Assembly: GCF_000422665.1 (NCBI RefSeq)
Contig: NZ_AUGM01000017.1
Location: 32,852-96,851, forward strand
DNA: 64,000 nt
Source: Ferrimonas senticii DSM 18821
GTDB lineage: Bacteria > Pseudomonadota > Gammaproteobacteria > Enterobacterales > Shewanellaceae
Direction of reading: 5' to 3'
Part shown: in pieces, positions 8,554 through 16,451 of the stretch
Position numbering within the stretch: position 1 is the first letter of the stretch
How the letters are laid out: every line of letters begins with the position of its first letter
The notes under the pieces: generated by a model
What the model was told of the DNA's origin: nothing
Seen by the model: the letters and a program-made list of their open reading frames with translations, nothing else
Database searches by the model: none
Program-made: the position numbers and the translations under genes

Positions 8554-10044
8554 TTAGGCCCGTGGTAAGGCAAATTCAAATTCGGTGCCTTGCTGCACTT
8601 GGCTGCGTACCTCAATATTAGCTTGCTGCAACGCCAGCAAGCGTTTGGTGATCGCCAGTCCCAAGCCGCTGTGGGCGCTGTCGCCGCGAACCGAATTGGC
8701 GGCTTTAAAGTGCGGGTCAAAGATGTGCGGCAGATCCGCGGCGGGAATGCCGATGCCGCTGTCGCCGACGATGATCGCCAACTGATCGTGCTGATTGGGG
8801 GTGATGCGGACGCTGATGGTGTCGCCGGCTTGGCAATGGCGCAGGGCATTGTCGATTAAGTTGGTTAACACTCGATCAAGTTTTTCGATGTCGGCGGCTA
8901 CTTTCAGGTTGGGATCTTTGGGCTGCACATCCAACAGCACCTGTTTGTCGTTGGCGGCCACTTGGTACTTTTGCAATACGTCTTGTACCAGTTCGGCAAT
9001 CGCCACGGTTTCGATAGTCACCGGCACTTGCGCCGATTCCAACCGGGCTAACTCCATCAATTGCTCAACCATTTTGTAGATTTTATCGGCATTACGGCGG
9101 GCTATCTCGATGTACTGAGGATCGGCCGTTTGTCCCTGCTGCTGTTTTAACTGCCACGTCTCCAGATAGCCCTGCAGCGCAGCCAATGGGGTGCGCAGAT
9201 CGTGGCTAACATGAGCCAGCAGCTCGCGGCGCATCTCATCCACGCTTTTGACCTGCTGGTATTGCCGCTGCAGTTCATCGCTTAAGGCATTGAAGGCGGC
9301 GTTGATCTGATTCAGTTCACGGCTGCGGCCGTCAGTCAGTTGCAGGGTGCTGCCATTAAACCCTTTGCGCTTCAGTTCGGTCAGTTCGCTGGCCAGTCGT
9401 TGCAATGGTTTGGTCAGCCAAAACAGCAGCCCCAACAACGCCAATAACAGGAAGCCACCGCTGCTGCTGGCAAAGATCATCGCTTGGTTTACCGTGGTTT
9501 GCGGCGCGATTGATGCCGCTAACTGGTCGTAGATCTCGCCATTGATGACGATATACAGGTAGCCCATCAAACTGCCATCGATGTTGACAGGGGCAACCGA
9601 GAAGATCTTGTTGCGATCCACACTGCGGGGATCGGGGCCACGCAGCGGCAGTTGGTAGTGGCCGTCGAGAAATTGCTGGATGGCGGTCATCGGCAGCCGT
9701 TGTCGCTGAATTTTATCGGCGGGGGCAGAGAAATTGAGCAATTCGCCGGTAGGGGAGAGCAGATAAAATTCGAACCCTTTACCGAGGATCATCATATTGT
9801 GAAACGCTCGCTCGACCGCGGCGGGATCGGGCTTGCCATCAATAAACAGCGGCCCTTCGTGCACGATGTGCTGGGCCAGATTCAGATGTAGCCGTTGAGT
9901 CAGTTCATCTTGGTAGTTGCCATTAAGCTGCTTGCTTAAACACAGCAGTACCGTGGCAAACAGCAGAAAGCTGGCCAGTAGCACGATGGCAAGGCGGGCA
10001 AACAGCGACACACCGCCGCGAGATTCAGTGGCTGGGTTGATCAT
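8554..10044 (-). CDS. sensor histidine kinase
   Basis: 496 aa from ATG at 10044; this start lies inside the regulator's 3' end, a 20-bp overlap typical of coupled pairs. Membrane segments lie near residues 15-35 and 189-211, enclosing a periplasmic sensor of about 150 aa. A HAMP linker is followed by the HisKA box HVSHDLRTPLA with phospho-accepting His near 281. The ATPase domain has N-box NLIDNALRH, G1 DSGIGIP and G2 GLGLAITKR. It is the fourth gene of an operon that begins with two secreted spondin-domain proteins, so its signal may concern the cell surface or those proteins. The ligand is unknown. Overall architecture is BaeS/CpxA-like. Confidence 0.92.
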   Translation of the reverse strand: MINPATESRGGVSLFARLAIVLLASFLLFATVLLCLSKQLNGNYQDELTQRLHLNLAQHIVHEGPLFIDGKPDPAAVERAFHNMMILGKGFEFYLLSPTGELLNFSAPADKIQRQRLPMTAIQQFLDGHYQLPLRGPDPRSVDRNKIFSVAPVNIDGSLMGYLYIVINGEIYDQLAASIAPQTTVNQAMIFASSSGGFLLLALLGLLFWLTKPLQRLASELTELKRKGFNGSTLQLTDGRSRELNQINAAFNALSDELQRQYQQVKSVDEMRRELLAHVSHDLRTPLAALQGYLETWQLKQQQGQTADPQYIEIARRNADKIYKMVEQLMELARLESAQVPVTIETVAIAELVQDVLQKYQVAANDKQVLLDVQPKDPNLKVAADIEKLDRVLTNLIDNALRHCQAGDTISVRITPNQHDQLAIIVGDSGIGIPAADLPHIFDPHFKAANSVRGDSAHSGLGLAITKRLLALQQANIEVRSQVQQGTEFEFALPRA

Positions 10045-10726
10045 TGAATTTGTAGCCCACCCCCCAAACCGTTTGCACATAGGTTTGGTTCGGTTTGGCT
10101 TGCTCCAGTTTGGCTCGTAAGCGGTTGATATGGGAGTTGACGGTATGCTGATAGCCGCTGTGCTGATAGCCCCAGACTTGATTCAGCAGTTCGTCGCGGC
10201 TAAACACTCGGCCCGGGTGCTTGGCCAGATACAGCAGCAGATCGAACTCGGTGCTGGTGAGGTTAAGGACAATATCGGCCAGCTGAGCTAAACGCCGCTG
10301 CGGGCATAACATCAACTCACCATGGGTGATTGCCTCGCTTTGCTGTTGGCGTTGATCCAGCAGTTGATTGCGCCGCAGTTGCGCTTTGACCCGAGCCTGC
10401 AGTTCGCGAACGCTAAAAGGCTTGGTGAGGTAGTCATCGGCGCCGGACTCTAATCCCACTACGCGGTCGATTTCACTGCTGCGGGCAGTCAGCATCAGTA
10501 TCGGGGTCGCGCAGCCTTGTTGCCGCAGCCCTTGGCAGATACTTAAGCCATCCATATCTGGCAGCATCAGATCCAGCACAATCAGATCAAACTGTTGCGA
10601 CAGCGCATTGTGATAGCCGACACGGCCATTGTGGCAGCGCTCAATCTGGTGGTTGAGCGCCTCCAGATTGAGCGTTACCAACGCATTGATATCTTCTTGG
10701 TCTTCGATCACTAACACTTTGGCCAT
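10025..10726 (-). CDS. OmpR-family response regulator
   Basis: 233 aa from ATG at 10726; a TTG four codons earlier is possible, and neither start has a clear ribosome site. The receiver domain has acidic residues in VIEDQED, phospho-acceptor Asp near 52 (DLIVLDLMLPDMDG) and the conserved lysine in LTKPFS. The C-terminal winged helix has the usual TSTEFDLLLYLA and SRDELLNQVWG. It is the partner of the overlapping kinase gene and follows the spondin genes by about 46 bp. Three TCACG boxes at exact 11-bp steps upstream of the operon are a natural target for a regulator of this class, suggesting autoregulation. Confidence 0.93.
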   Translation of the reverse strand: MAKVLVIEDQEDINALVTLNLEALNHQIERCHNGRVGYHNALSQQFDLIVLDLMLPDMDGLSICQGLRQQGCATPILMLTARSSEIDRVVGLESGADDYLTKPFSVRELQARVKAQLRRNQLLDQRQQQSEAITHGELMLCPQRRLAQLADIVLNLTSTEFDLLLYLAKHPGRVFSRDELLNQVWGYQHSGYQHTVNSHINRLRAKLEQAKPNQTYVQTVWGVGYKFNDQPSH

Positions 10727-10772
10727 GGTTCGATGCAACGTTATCTACCGAGTGGTAAACAACAGACCGAGG

Positions 10773-11486
10773 TTATTGGCTTCGTGTTACAGACCAATGC
10801 AATACCGGGTTATCAAACCGATGCGCTTGGGTCAGGGCGGAATCGCTGGCGCCATCCTCGATGCCGACAATACCGCCGTGACGAGTAACGTAGTCGGCGA
10901 TGTCATCGCGGCTGCTGTCAAAGCCGGCACCGCCACCGGCGGGACCGGGAATGGTGGCCGCCAGTTCACTGTTGGCTTCGGTGCCGGCGTCATAGCTGGG
11001 GGCGATGCCGCTGAGTTGTTCGCCAATTGCCAGATGCAACTTAATGGCGGCGCGACCAGCGAAGGCGTCATTGGTATTGACCAGCATGGTGGCTAAGGTC
11101 AGATAGAGTGGCTCGTCGTTGGCGACCGTTAAGCTAACGGTTTGGCTCATCCCCGGCGGCAGAATGCCGTCGCCACTGCCACTGGCCATGGCGCTGTTGG
11201 CTTCGGCCAGAAATGCCGCGGGGCTGCCGCCTTCGGCCAACTCTTCAAGTCCGACTGAGGCGGGACTGCCAATCTGCCAACCGGAGAGTGAGCCATCATG
11301 CAGATAGGCCGCCAGTGGTGACATCGGTTGGGCGTAACTTAGATTGGTAACGGTGATGTCGTAGCTGGCACTGATTGGCGCGCTGGGCGCTGGTGCTGGG
11401 GCGATAACCACCGGATCGTGGTCGTTATCTCCCGGACAGCCGGCTAACACCAAAGTGGCTGCGGCCACTGCTGCAATGCGTTTCAT
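10773..11486 (-). CDS. spondin-domain lipoprotein
   Basis: 237 aa. The N-terminus is a lipoprotein signal (AATLVLAGC, Cys near residue 16), and no Asp follows the cysteine at +2, so outer-membrane placement is plausible. The body matches the bacterial Spondin_N domain: a first strand YDITVTNLSYAQPMSP, then VGLEELAEGG, NTNDAFAG, YDAGTEANSE and a final HRFDNPVLHWSV. The role of these domains in bacteria is not established. In animals they occur in extracellular matrix adhesion proteins. It lies 12 bp behind a paralogue sharing the YDAGTEAN motif, and ahead of the two-component pair, in one apparent operon. Confidence 0.82.
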   Translation of the reverse strand: MKRIAAVAAATLVLAGCPGDNDHDPVVIAPAPAPSAPISASYDITVTNLSYAQPMSPLAAYLHDGSLSGWQIGSPASVGLEELAEGGSPAAFLAEANSAMASGSGDGILPPGMSQTVSLTVANDEPLYLTLATMLVNTNDAFAGRAAIKLHLAIGEQLSGIAPSYDAGTEANSELAATIPGPAGGGAGFDSSRDDIADYVTRHGGIVGIEDGASDSALTQAHRFDNPVLHWSVTRSQ

Positions 11487-11498
11487 GGGGCCTCCTCA

Positions 11499-12197
11499 TT
11501 ACTCAGATACGGTTACGGTCAGCATCGCCACCGGATTGAGCCAGCGATGAACACGGCTGTTGATGTCACTGCTGCCGGCGCTGTTGTCGCTGTCACCTAA
11601 GTTGCCGCGGTGGATGTGCACCACTTGAGTGGCTTCGTCGTTGGTTACCCCACTGCCACCACTGCCACCCAGGCCGCCAGGGATTGCCGGCATCCCTAGA
11701 ACTCCTGGAGCACCACCGCCGTCAACCAACAGTTCATTGTTGGCTTCGGTGCCGGCGTCATAAGCGTTCAGATAAACGGTGTAGCTGCCAGGCTCTGATG
11801 GGATCGGCCAACTGTTTAGGCCAACAAAGCCATCGTTACTGGGCAGTACCATGGCGGTGACCGACAGCACGTAGTCGCCATCTAGGCTCATTTGGCCGCT
11901 GGTGCTTTGTGCCGGTGGTAATAACCCGCCAGCAGGGTTCGCGACCGAAATCGCACTGATGCTGTCGGCAATGGTTACTAGACCATCGATGCTGCCGCCT
12001 TCGGCCATCGCCGCCAGTTCGTCGCTGGCGGCTTGGCCAACATTAAACAACTGGTACTGGGCGTCATGGGCGGTGATCAGCAACGGCGTGAAGTAGATCC
12101 CTTGGGTGAGATTGGTCAGGGTGAAATCGACGGTGGCCGCGTGGGCAATTGGGGTGCTGGCGATAAGGCCAGTGAGCAGCAGCGGTTTAAGGTTCAT
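11499..12197 (-). CDS. secreted spondin-domain protein
   Basis: 232 aa with a Sec signal peptide (LLLTGLIASTPIAHA, cleavage after AHA). It is a second Spondin_N-type protein, with strand start VDFTLTNLTQGIYFTP, SDELAAMAEGGS, LPSNDGFVGLNS, AYDAGTEANNE and an ending with HRWLNPVAMLTVTVSE. A glycine/proline-rich stretch between about 165 and 185 is absent from the lipoprotein paralogue. Unlike that paralogue it has no lipobox, so it is probably free in the periplasm or exported further. It is the first gene of the operon, downstream of the 11-bp-spaced boxes. The pair may form a lipid-anchored/soluble couple, but nothing in the sequence proves it. Confidence 0.82.
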   Translation of the reverse strand: MNLKPLLLTGLIASTPIAHAATVDFTLTNLTQGIYFTPLLITAHDAQYQLFNVGQAASDELAAMAEGGSIDGLVTIADSISAISVANPAGGLLPPAQSTSGQMSLDGDYVLSVTAMVLPSNDGFVGLNSWPIPSEPGSYTVYLNAYDAGTEANNELLVDGGGAPGVLGMPAIPGGLGGSGGSGVTNDEATQVVHIHRGNLGDSDNSAGSSDINSRVHRWLNPVAMLTVTVSE

Positions 12198-12265
12198 AAC
12201 GGTCTCCTGGTGATGACGATAAGTGCTGTCACCAAAGAGACTAGGGCGGCTTTATCAAGCCCCTT

Positions 12266-12292
12266 TCACGAACTTGTCACGTTTTTATCACG
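12266..12292 (-). promoter_or_regulatory. three tandem TCACG boxes at 11-bp spacing (candidate OmpR-type binding site)
   Basis: TCACG occurs at 12266, 12277 and 12288, so on the coding strand CGTGA repeats three times at exactly one helical turn. OmpR/PhoB-family regulators bind direct repeats with this period. The array ends about 70 bp upstream of the first spondin gene and lies between it and the terminator of the preceding operon. The response regulator encoded in the same operon is the obvious candidate to bind here. Confidence 0.6.
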
Positions 12293-12295
12293 GCC

Positions 12296-12329
12296 AATAA
12301 AAACGCCGCCAGCGGGATGCTAGCGGCGT
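12296..12329 (-). terminator. rho-independent terminator of the molybdoenzyme operon
   Basis: The stem ACGCCGC / GCGGCGT extends inward through one mismatch and AGC/GCT to a GGGAT loop. On the minus strand it is followed by TTTTTAT. It lies 22 bp after the iron-sulfur subunit stop. Confidence 0.85.
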
Positions 12330-12350
12330 GGTTTGCAAGATTCAGGCGGC

Positions 12351-13052
12351 TTACGACTGATTCAGCAGTGAGAAGCTGCGAATGTAGTAGACGTTTGGCT
12401 TGGTACCCGCTTCTGGCTGCAGCACTTTCGCGTTGTGCAGTTTGATCAGGCGGTTGATCTCGCTGTTGGGATCGCTGAGATCGCCAATCATCCGCGCGCC
12501 AGACGGGCAGTTTTCAACACAAGCAGGCTGAAGGCCAACCGCTTGGCGATGATCACAGCCGGTGCACTTCTCGGCGGTACGACGGCGGCGCGCCAGCGGG
12601 TAGCTGTCAGCGCGCTCTGGGTTTTCATGGGGCGAGCTTTTCGCGCCGGTTTTTTGCAACAGCTCGTGGCCAGAGCTCAACCCCGCTGCCAGTGGTTGGT
12701 CGTCTTGCCAGTGCCGATGTGGAACCTGCTTGTTGTAGCCAATCACCCCATAAGGGCAGGCGCGCACGCATTTCATGCAGCCGATGCATTTGTCTGGATC
12801 GTGCAGGGTTAAGCCGTTATCGGCTTTGTACATTGCCTGTTTCGGACAGACGTTAACGCAGGCGGCGTTATCGCAGTGGTTACACAGGGTTGGGGTGTAG
12901 TGGTAGCTTACCTTCGGAAATTTACCGACGGTTTCGGTCTTATGATGGGACCAATTGATCCCTTCTGGGGTGTTGTTTTCTGCTTTACAGCCAAGGTTAC
13001 AAGCGCCGCAACCCACGCATTTTTGCAGATCGATGACCATGCCAAATTTCAT
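12351..13052 (-). CDS. four-cluster iron-sulfur subunit of a molybdopterin oxidoreductase
   Basis: 233 aa, ferredoxin-like subunit of the DmsB/PsrB/ArrB type with four cysteine groups for [4Fe-4S] clusters: CVGCGACNLGC near the start, CNHCDNAACVNVCP, CIGCMKCVRACP, and a final group CTGC...CVENCP around 165-185. It carries no signal peptide and would be exported with the Tat-bearing catalytic subunit encoded 16 bp upstream. It passes electrons between the quinone side and the molybdenum site. No gene for a membrane anchor of the NrfD or DmsC kind is adjacent, so the electron donor is unclear; a CymA-like cytochrome elsewhere is one possibility. Confidence 0.9.
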   Translation of the reverse strand: MKFGMVIDLQKCVGCGACNLGCKAENNTPEGINWSHHKTETVGKFPKVSYHYTPTLCNHCDNAACVNVCPKQAMYKADNGLTLHDPDKCIGCMKCVRACPYGVIGYNKQVPHRHWQDDQPLAAGLSSGHELLQKTGAKSSPHENPERADSYPLARRRRTAEKCTGCDHRQAVGLQPACVENCPSGARMIGDLSDPNSEINRLIKLHNAKVLQPEAGTKPNVYYIRSFSLLNQS

Positions 13053-13068
13053 TGTGGTGATCCTCTAA

Positions 13069-15636
13069 TTAAACTTTTTCGACGCGGATGCGAATGTGGC
13101 CGTAGAACGCCGATGCACCACTGAAACGATCATAACGAGTTGAGATCAGTTCGTTGTTGTTGCCACCGCGGGCAACCTTACCAAACAGTTCGGCGGCATG
13201 ACGGCCATAGGCCCAGTGGCCTTGACCAAAGCACTTGGCCACGGAACCTGGACGAACCCCCTCCCATAGCTTAGCGGTGCATTCAATGGCACCGACTGGG
13301 CTGACTAAACGAATGCGGTCGCCATCTTTTAGACCCAACTTGTGGCCATCAATCGGGTTGAGCTTAGCGACATCTTGGAATGCCTCATCGCCGGGATCGA
13401 TATCTTTAAACTCGTAGTACCACGGCGAGTTAGCAGAGCGGCCTTCGTGGTTTAAGCGCGATTTTTGATCCACCAGCAGCAGCGGGTAGGTTTTGGCATC
13501 GCCATCGCGCACTGGCGCTTGGTAGTGCGGCACAAAGGCAAGCTGATCGATTCCGCTGTATTCACAGGCGGTAACCACGGTATTGACGTCCACCTTATGC
13601 TTGTCAGCATGGCCTACCAGCGCCTTTTCTAAGGTCTTGGAGAAAAATTCAAATTTGCCGGTGACGGTTTTGTATTTACCCCAGCGAGACTGATACTGGT
13701 ATGAGTGGCTGTTCCAAACCCCTTTGTCTTGGAACTCTTGCCAGCCACTGCACTTTTCACCGTACTTAGAGGCATCTTGATGCCACAGTGGGGCGGTCAC
13801 GTATTTGGTCAGCAGTTCTGGGAACTCGCTAATGTCTTTGGCTGGCTTGCCGGTTTCTGGGTCCAGCAGCATTTCGTTGATGTAACGCCATGGCAGATCA
13901 AAGCCACGCTCAGCCAGTTTCTGTGCCAGCAGGTACGGCACTTCCGATTCATCTTGGCGACTGTCGTGCAGGCGTTTGATCATTGGCTTTTGCAACGACA
14001 CGTGGCTAACCCCGTTACCGGCGGCAGACAATACCCCCCACTTTTCAAACATATGGTGGCTGGCGGGCAGCAGCAGATCGGCAAACCAGCTGGACTCACT
14101 GATGTGGGTGGTGACGTGGGCCATAAATTCAACTTTGGCCAAGGCTTTTTCCCAGCGCTGACATTCTGGGGTCGAGAAGGCAAAGTTGTTGAAGTACGAG
14201 ACCATCACTTTGATGTCGTACGGATCGCTGGCGAGAATGGCGTCGGCCACGTTGTTGGTGACTACGCCGCCGCCGGATTTGCCTTTTTTCAGGGCAGGGA
14301 AGGTTAGGCGACCACGTTGATCGATCTTTTCATGCTTAACACCGGCTTTGGCAATCGCATCCATGTAATCGGTCGGCGCTGGAAATGATTTGTTTAACGG
14401 TGCTTTGTTGTAAGGGAACAAGCCGCCTTTATTGTCGATACCACCAAATAAACCGTTAAGGGCGTGACAAGCCAACGAGGTGTAGGTACCGCGCACCTGC
14501 ATCACTGAACCACGGGCAGTCCACACCTGTACTGCTGGCGCTGCGGCGCCCATTTCTTCGGCGATGGTGCGGATCTCCGCGGCGCTAATGCCAACGTATT
14601 GTTCAGCCCATTCTGGGGTGTTGTCTTTTAGCGCTAAGTTCCACCACTGTACCAAGCCGTAGGTGTGCTTTTCGCTGAACAGTTGTGGATCCACCTGCTG
14701 GCCGGCCACGAAACGATTGTTGCCGTCGTTAAAGTCACCCACAAACGGCTTATGCCATAGGCCTTTCACTAAGGCGTGGTGAGCAATAGCCAGGGCTAAA
14801 GCGCTATCTTGGCCGGTTTCAATTGGTACCCATTTATGGGCTTTTGCCGCTGAAGCAGACAGTCGCGGATCAACCACCACCACTTTGGCGCGGTCTAGGG
14901 TTTCCCCCCAGGCGCTGGAGTAAAAGCTTACCTGGCGGTTAGACCCAATTGGATCGGCACCAAAGCTCAAAATGTACTTGCTGTTTTTAACGTCGTATTG
15001 GTTGTAGCCCCAGTTGCCGTCCATAAAGTACGGCCCCATCTTGTGGGCTTCGGCACAGGTGGCGGAGTGAGAGATGTTGTTGGGGGAGCCGATCATGCTG
15101 GTCATCTTGCTGTACAGCAGATCGTTTAAGATTGAGTAACGGCCACGCAGCAGAGCGTATTTATGGCTTTCACCATTGTTGCGCAAAGCGATGATCTTAT
15201 CGGCCAACAAGCCCATCGCGTCATCCCAACTGATTGGCAGGAACTGTGGATCTTGATCGCGCCCTTTGTTCGGGTTAGTGCGGATCATCGGCATTGTGAG
15301 CCGATCCGGATCGTAGACCTGTTGCAACCCTAGCAGCTGACGAGGGCAACTGGCGGTATCGTGAATTTTGGAGTGCGGGTTACCACGGACTTTGATGGCG
15401 CGGCCATCCATGACGTACACCTGCTTGGCACACCAGGAGGTGCAGCCCTGACAAGTAGTCGGGTGCCATTGGCCAGTGCCGGTGCGCAGATCGATTTTGG
15501 GTAGGTTGGCGGCCATGGCTTCAGCGAGAGGGGTTAACACCAAACTGCCGGTGATCCCAGCCAGTGCCGCACTGGTCGCAGATGCGCGCAAAAAGCGTCG
15601 GCGGCTATGGTTAACGGATGGTTGTAACGATGACAT
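13069..15636 (-). CDS. Tat-exported molybdopterin oxidoreductase, catalytic subunit
   Basis: 855 aa. ATG at 15636 is preferred to the adjacent GTG because GAGG sits 7 bases upstream. A twin-arginine signal (SRRRFLRAS followed by a hydrophobic stretch) sends it folded to the periplasm. Near residues 62-97 four cysteines follow C-x2-C-x3-C-x27-C, the [4Fe-4S] site of the DMSO-reductase family. The likely molybdenum ligand is Cys near 194 (SHSATCAEAH), as in the ArrA, PsrA/PhsA and related branches, not the serine of DmsA. The substrate (arsenate, polysulfide, thiosulfate, selenium oxyanion or other) cannot be decided here. It pairs with the downstream iron-sulfur subunit, and no dedicated chaperone gene is adjacent. 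Confidence 0.88.
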   Translation of the reverse strand: MSSLQPSVNHSRRRFLRASATSAALAGITGSLVLTPLAEAMAANLPKIDLRTGTGQWHPTTCQGCTSWCAKQVYVMDGRAIKVRGNPHSKIHDTASCPRQLLGLQQVYDPDRLTMPMIRTNPNKGRDQDPQFLPISWDDAMGLLADKIIALRNNGESHKYALLRGRYSILNDLLYSKMTSMIGSPNNISHSATCAEAHKMGPYFMDGNWGYNQYDVKNSKYILSFGADPIGSNRQVSFYSSAWGETLDRAKVVVVDPRLSASAAKAHKWVPIETGQDSALALAIAHHALVKGLWHKPFVGDFNDGNNRFVAGQQVDPQLFSEKHTYGLVQWWNLALKDNTPEWAEQYVGISAAEIRTIAEEMGAAAPAVQVWTARGSVMQVRGTYTSLACHALNGLFGGIDNKGGLFPYNKAPLNKSFPAPTDYMDAIAKAGVKHEKIDQRGRLTFPALKKGKSGGGVVTNNVADAILASDPYDIKVMVSYFNNFAFSTPECQRWEKALAKVEFMAHVTTHISESSWFADLLLPASHHMFEKWGVLSAAGNGVSHVSLQKPMIKRLHDSRQDESEVPYLLAQKLAERGFDLPWRYINEMLLDPETGKPAKDISEFPELLTKYVTAPLWHQDASKYGEKCSGWQEFQDKGVWNSHSYQYQSRWGKYKTVTGKFEFFSKTLEKALVGHADKHKVDVNTVVTACEYSGIDQLAFVPHYQAPVRDGDAKTYPLLLVDQKSRLNHEGRSANSPWYYEFKDIDPGDEAFQDVAKLNPIDGHKLGLKDGDRIRLVSPVGAIECTAKLWEGVRPGSVAKCFGQGHWAYGRHAAELFGKVARGGNNNELISTRYDRFSGASAFYGHIRIRVEKV

Positions 15637-15976
15637 CACGGAACCTCATTTGTACATGCGTTTATCCAAATAATCACATAACAATAAAGTCGCGAGTTAT
15701 TTTGTCTGTGCGCTGTTTCGCATCTTCATTGCCATTGAATGGCGTCATTACCAATTTGTGGGTAGTTCGACAAAAGTGCGGTCTGCTGTGAATGCGGTCT
15801 CATCGAATGGGGGGATGGATGGTTGAGGGGATTGCCTATGGTGCTGACGCTGACAATCAAATCGTTGTCACTGAGGTGGTTGAATTGACACGCTAGGGAC
15901 TACGCTGGTCGCGCTGGCAGCGATTTGCTGTCTTTTTAAAACCAAACTGGAATCTTGTTGATGGTGCAGTGAAAAG

Positions 15977-15992
15977 TTGACGTTAACGTCAA
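15977..15992. promoter_or_regulatory. perfect 16-bp palindrome, candidate LiuR-like operator
   Basis: TTGACGTTAACGTCAA reads the same on both strands. From memory, MerR-family LiuR sites of gammaproteobacteria have an ACGT-rich palindrome of this form, and LiuR regulons cover branched-chain amino acid breakdown whose acetyl-CoA enters the glyoxylate shunt. It lies 460 bp from aceB and 340 bp from the molybdoenzyme gene, so its target is uncertain. Confidence 0.5.
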
Positions 15993-16302
15993 AATCAAAC
16001 ATACGCAGCGCGTTGTTCGTTGCAGGAAATATCGGAGTCAATGAATTTTAACGCATTTAGGCTTAACGCACTGGTAATCCTAAACATAGCGACCGCTTTT
16101 TAATTACTTCTGGTAGTCATTGTTAATAAAACAACCAAGTCAAGTCTGCGACCAAGTGTAATATTGTTACGTAATAAAAAAACGCTATTTAGTGAATCGG
16201 TTTTACCAACTGACCAATTCAATGAAACGTTTGTTTTAAGTAAATACTCAGCGTAAGTTGGTTTGGTATTTCTCTTTTGAAACATGCAGATAGCTTAAAG
16301 TT

Positions 16303-16318
16303 ATAAACGCTTGTTTAT
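16303..16318. promoter_or_regulatory. inverted repeat upstream of aceB, candidate PsrA-like operator
   Basis: ATAAAC-GCTT-GTTTAT has perfect 6-bp arms. Its core AAAC-N4-GTTT is the form known for PsrA, a TetR-type regulator of fatty-acid breakdown. It sits 134 bp upstream of the aceB start. A shorter AAACGTTT palindrome lies at 16225-16232. The assignment is by pattern and location only. Confidence 0.45.
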
Positions 16319-16451
16319 TTGAATGTTGATTTTGTTTGTTCGATGTTGCAGTTTTAAGGCTACAGTTTACTCAGCGAATTAGGCGTAATGGATGTTGGCG
16401 CCGCTGGAAGTTTTTTAGTTACAACTGAAAGTTCGATTAAGGGGAGATCCG

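Larger units (their letters stand above)
15637..16451. other. 815-bp AT-rich intergenic region upstream of two divergent operons
   Basis: This is the longest gene-free stretch in the window, between the divergent molybdoenzyme operon and aceB. No open frame in it has a start site or composition that suggests a gene; the 61-codon frame at 16100-16285 on the minus strand is low-complexity and unsupported. It is clearly richer in A+T than its surroundings from about 15960 on. It contains two symmetric sites described separately (15977-15992 and 16303-16318). No clear sigma-70 promoter was found by eye. Confidence 0.6.

Noticed and set aside
16100..16285. 61-codon minus-strand frame in the aceB upstream region
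   Set aside because: No ribosome site, AT-rich low-complexity sequence, and it overlaps regulatory-looking DNA.
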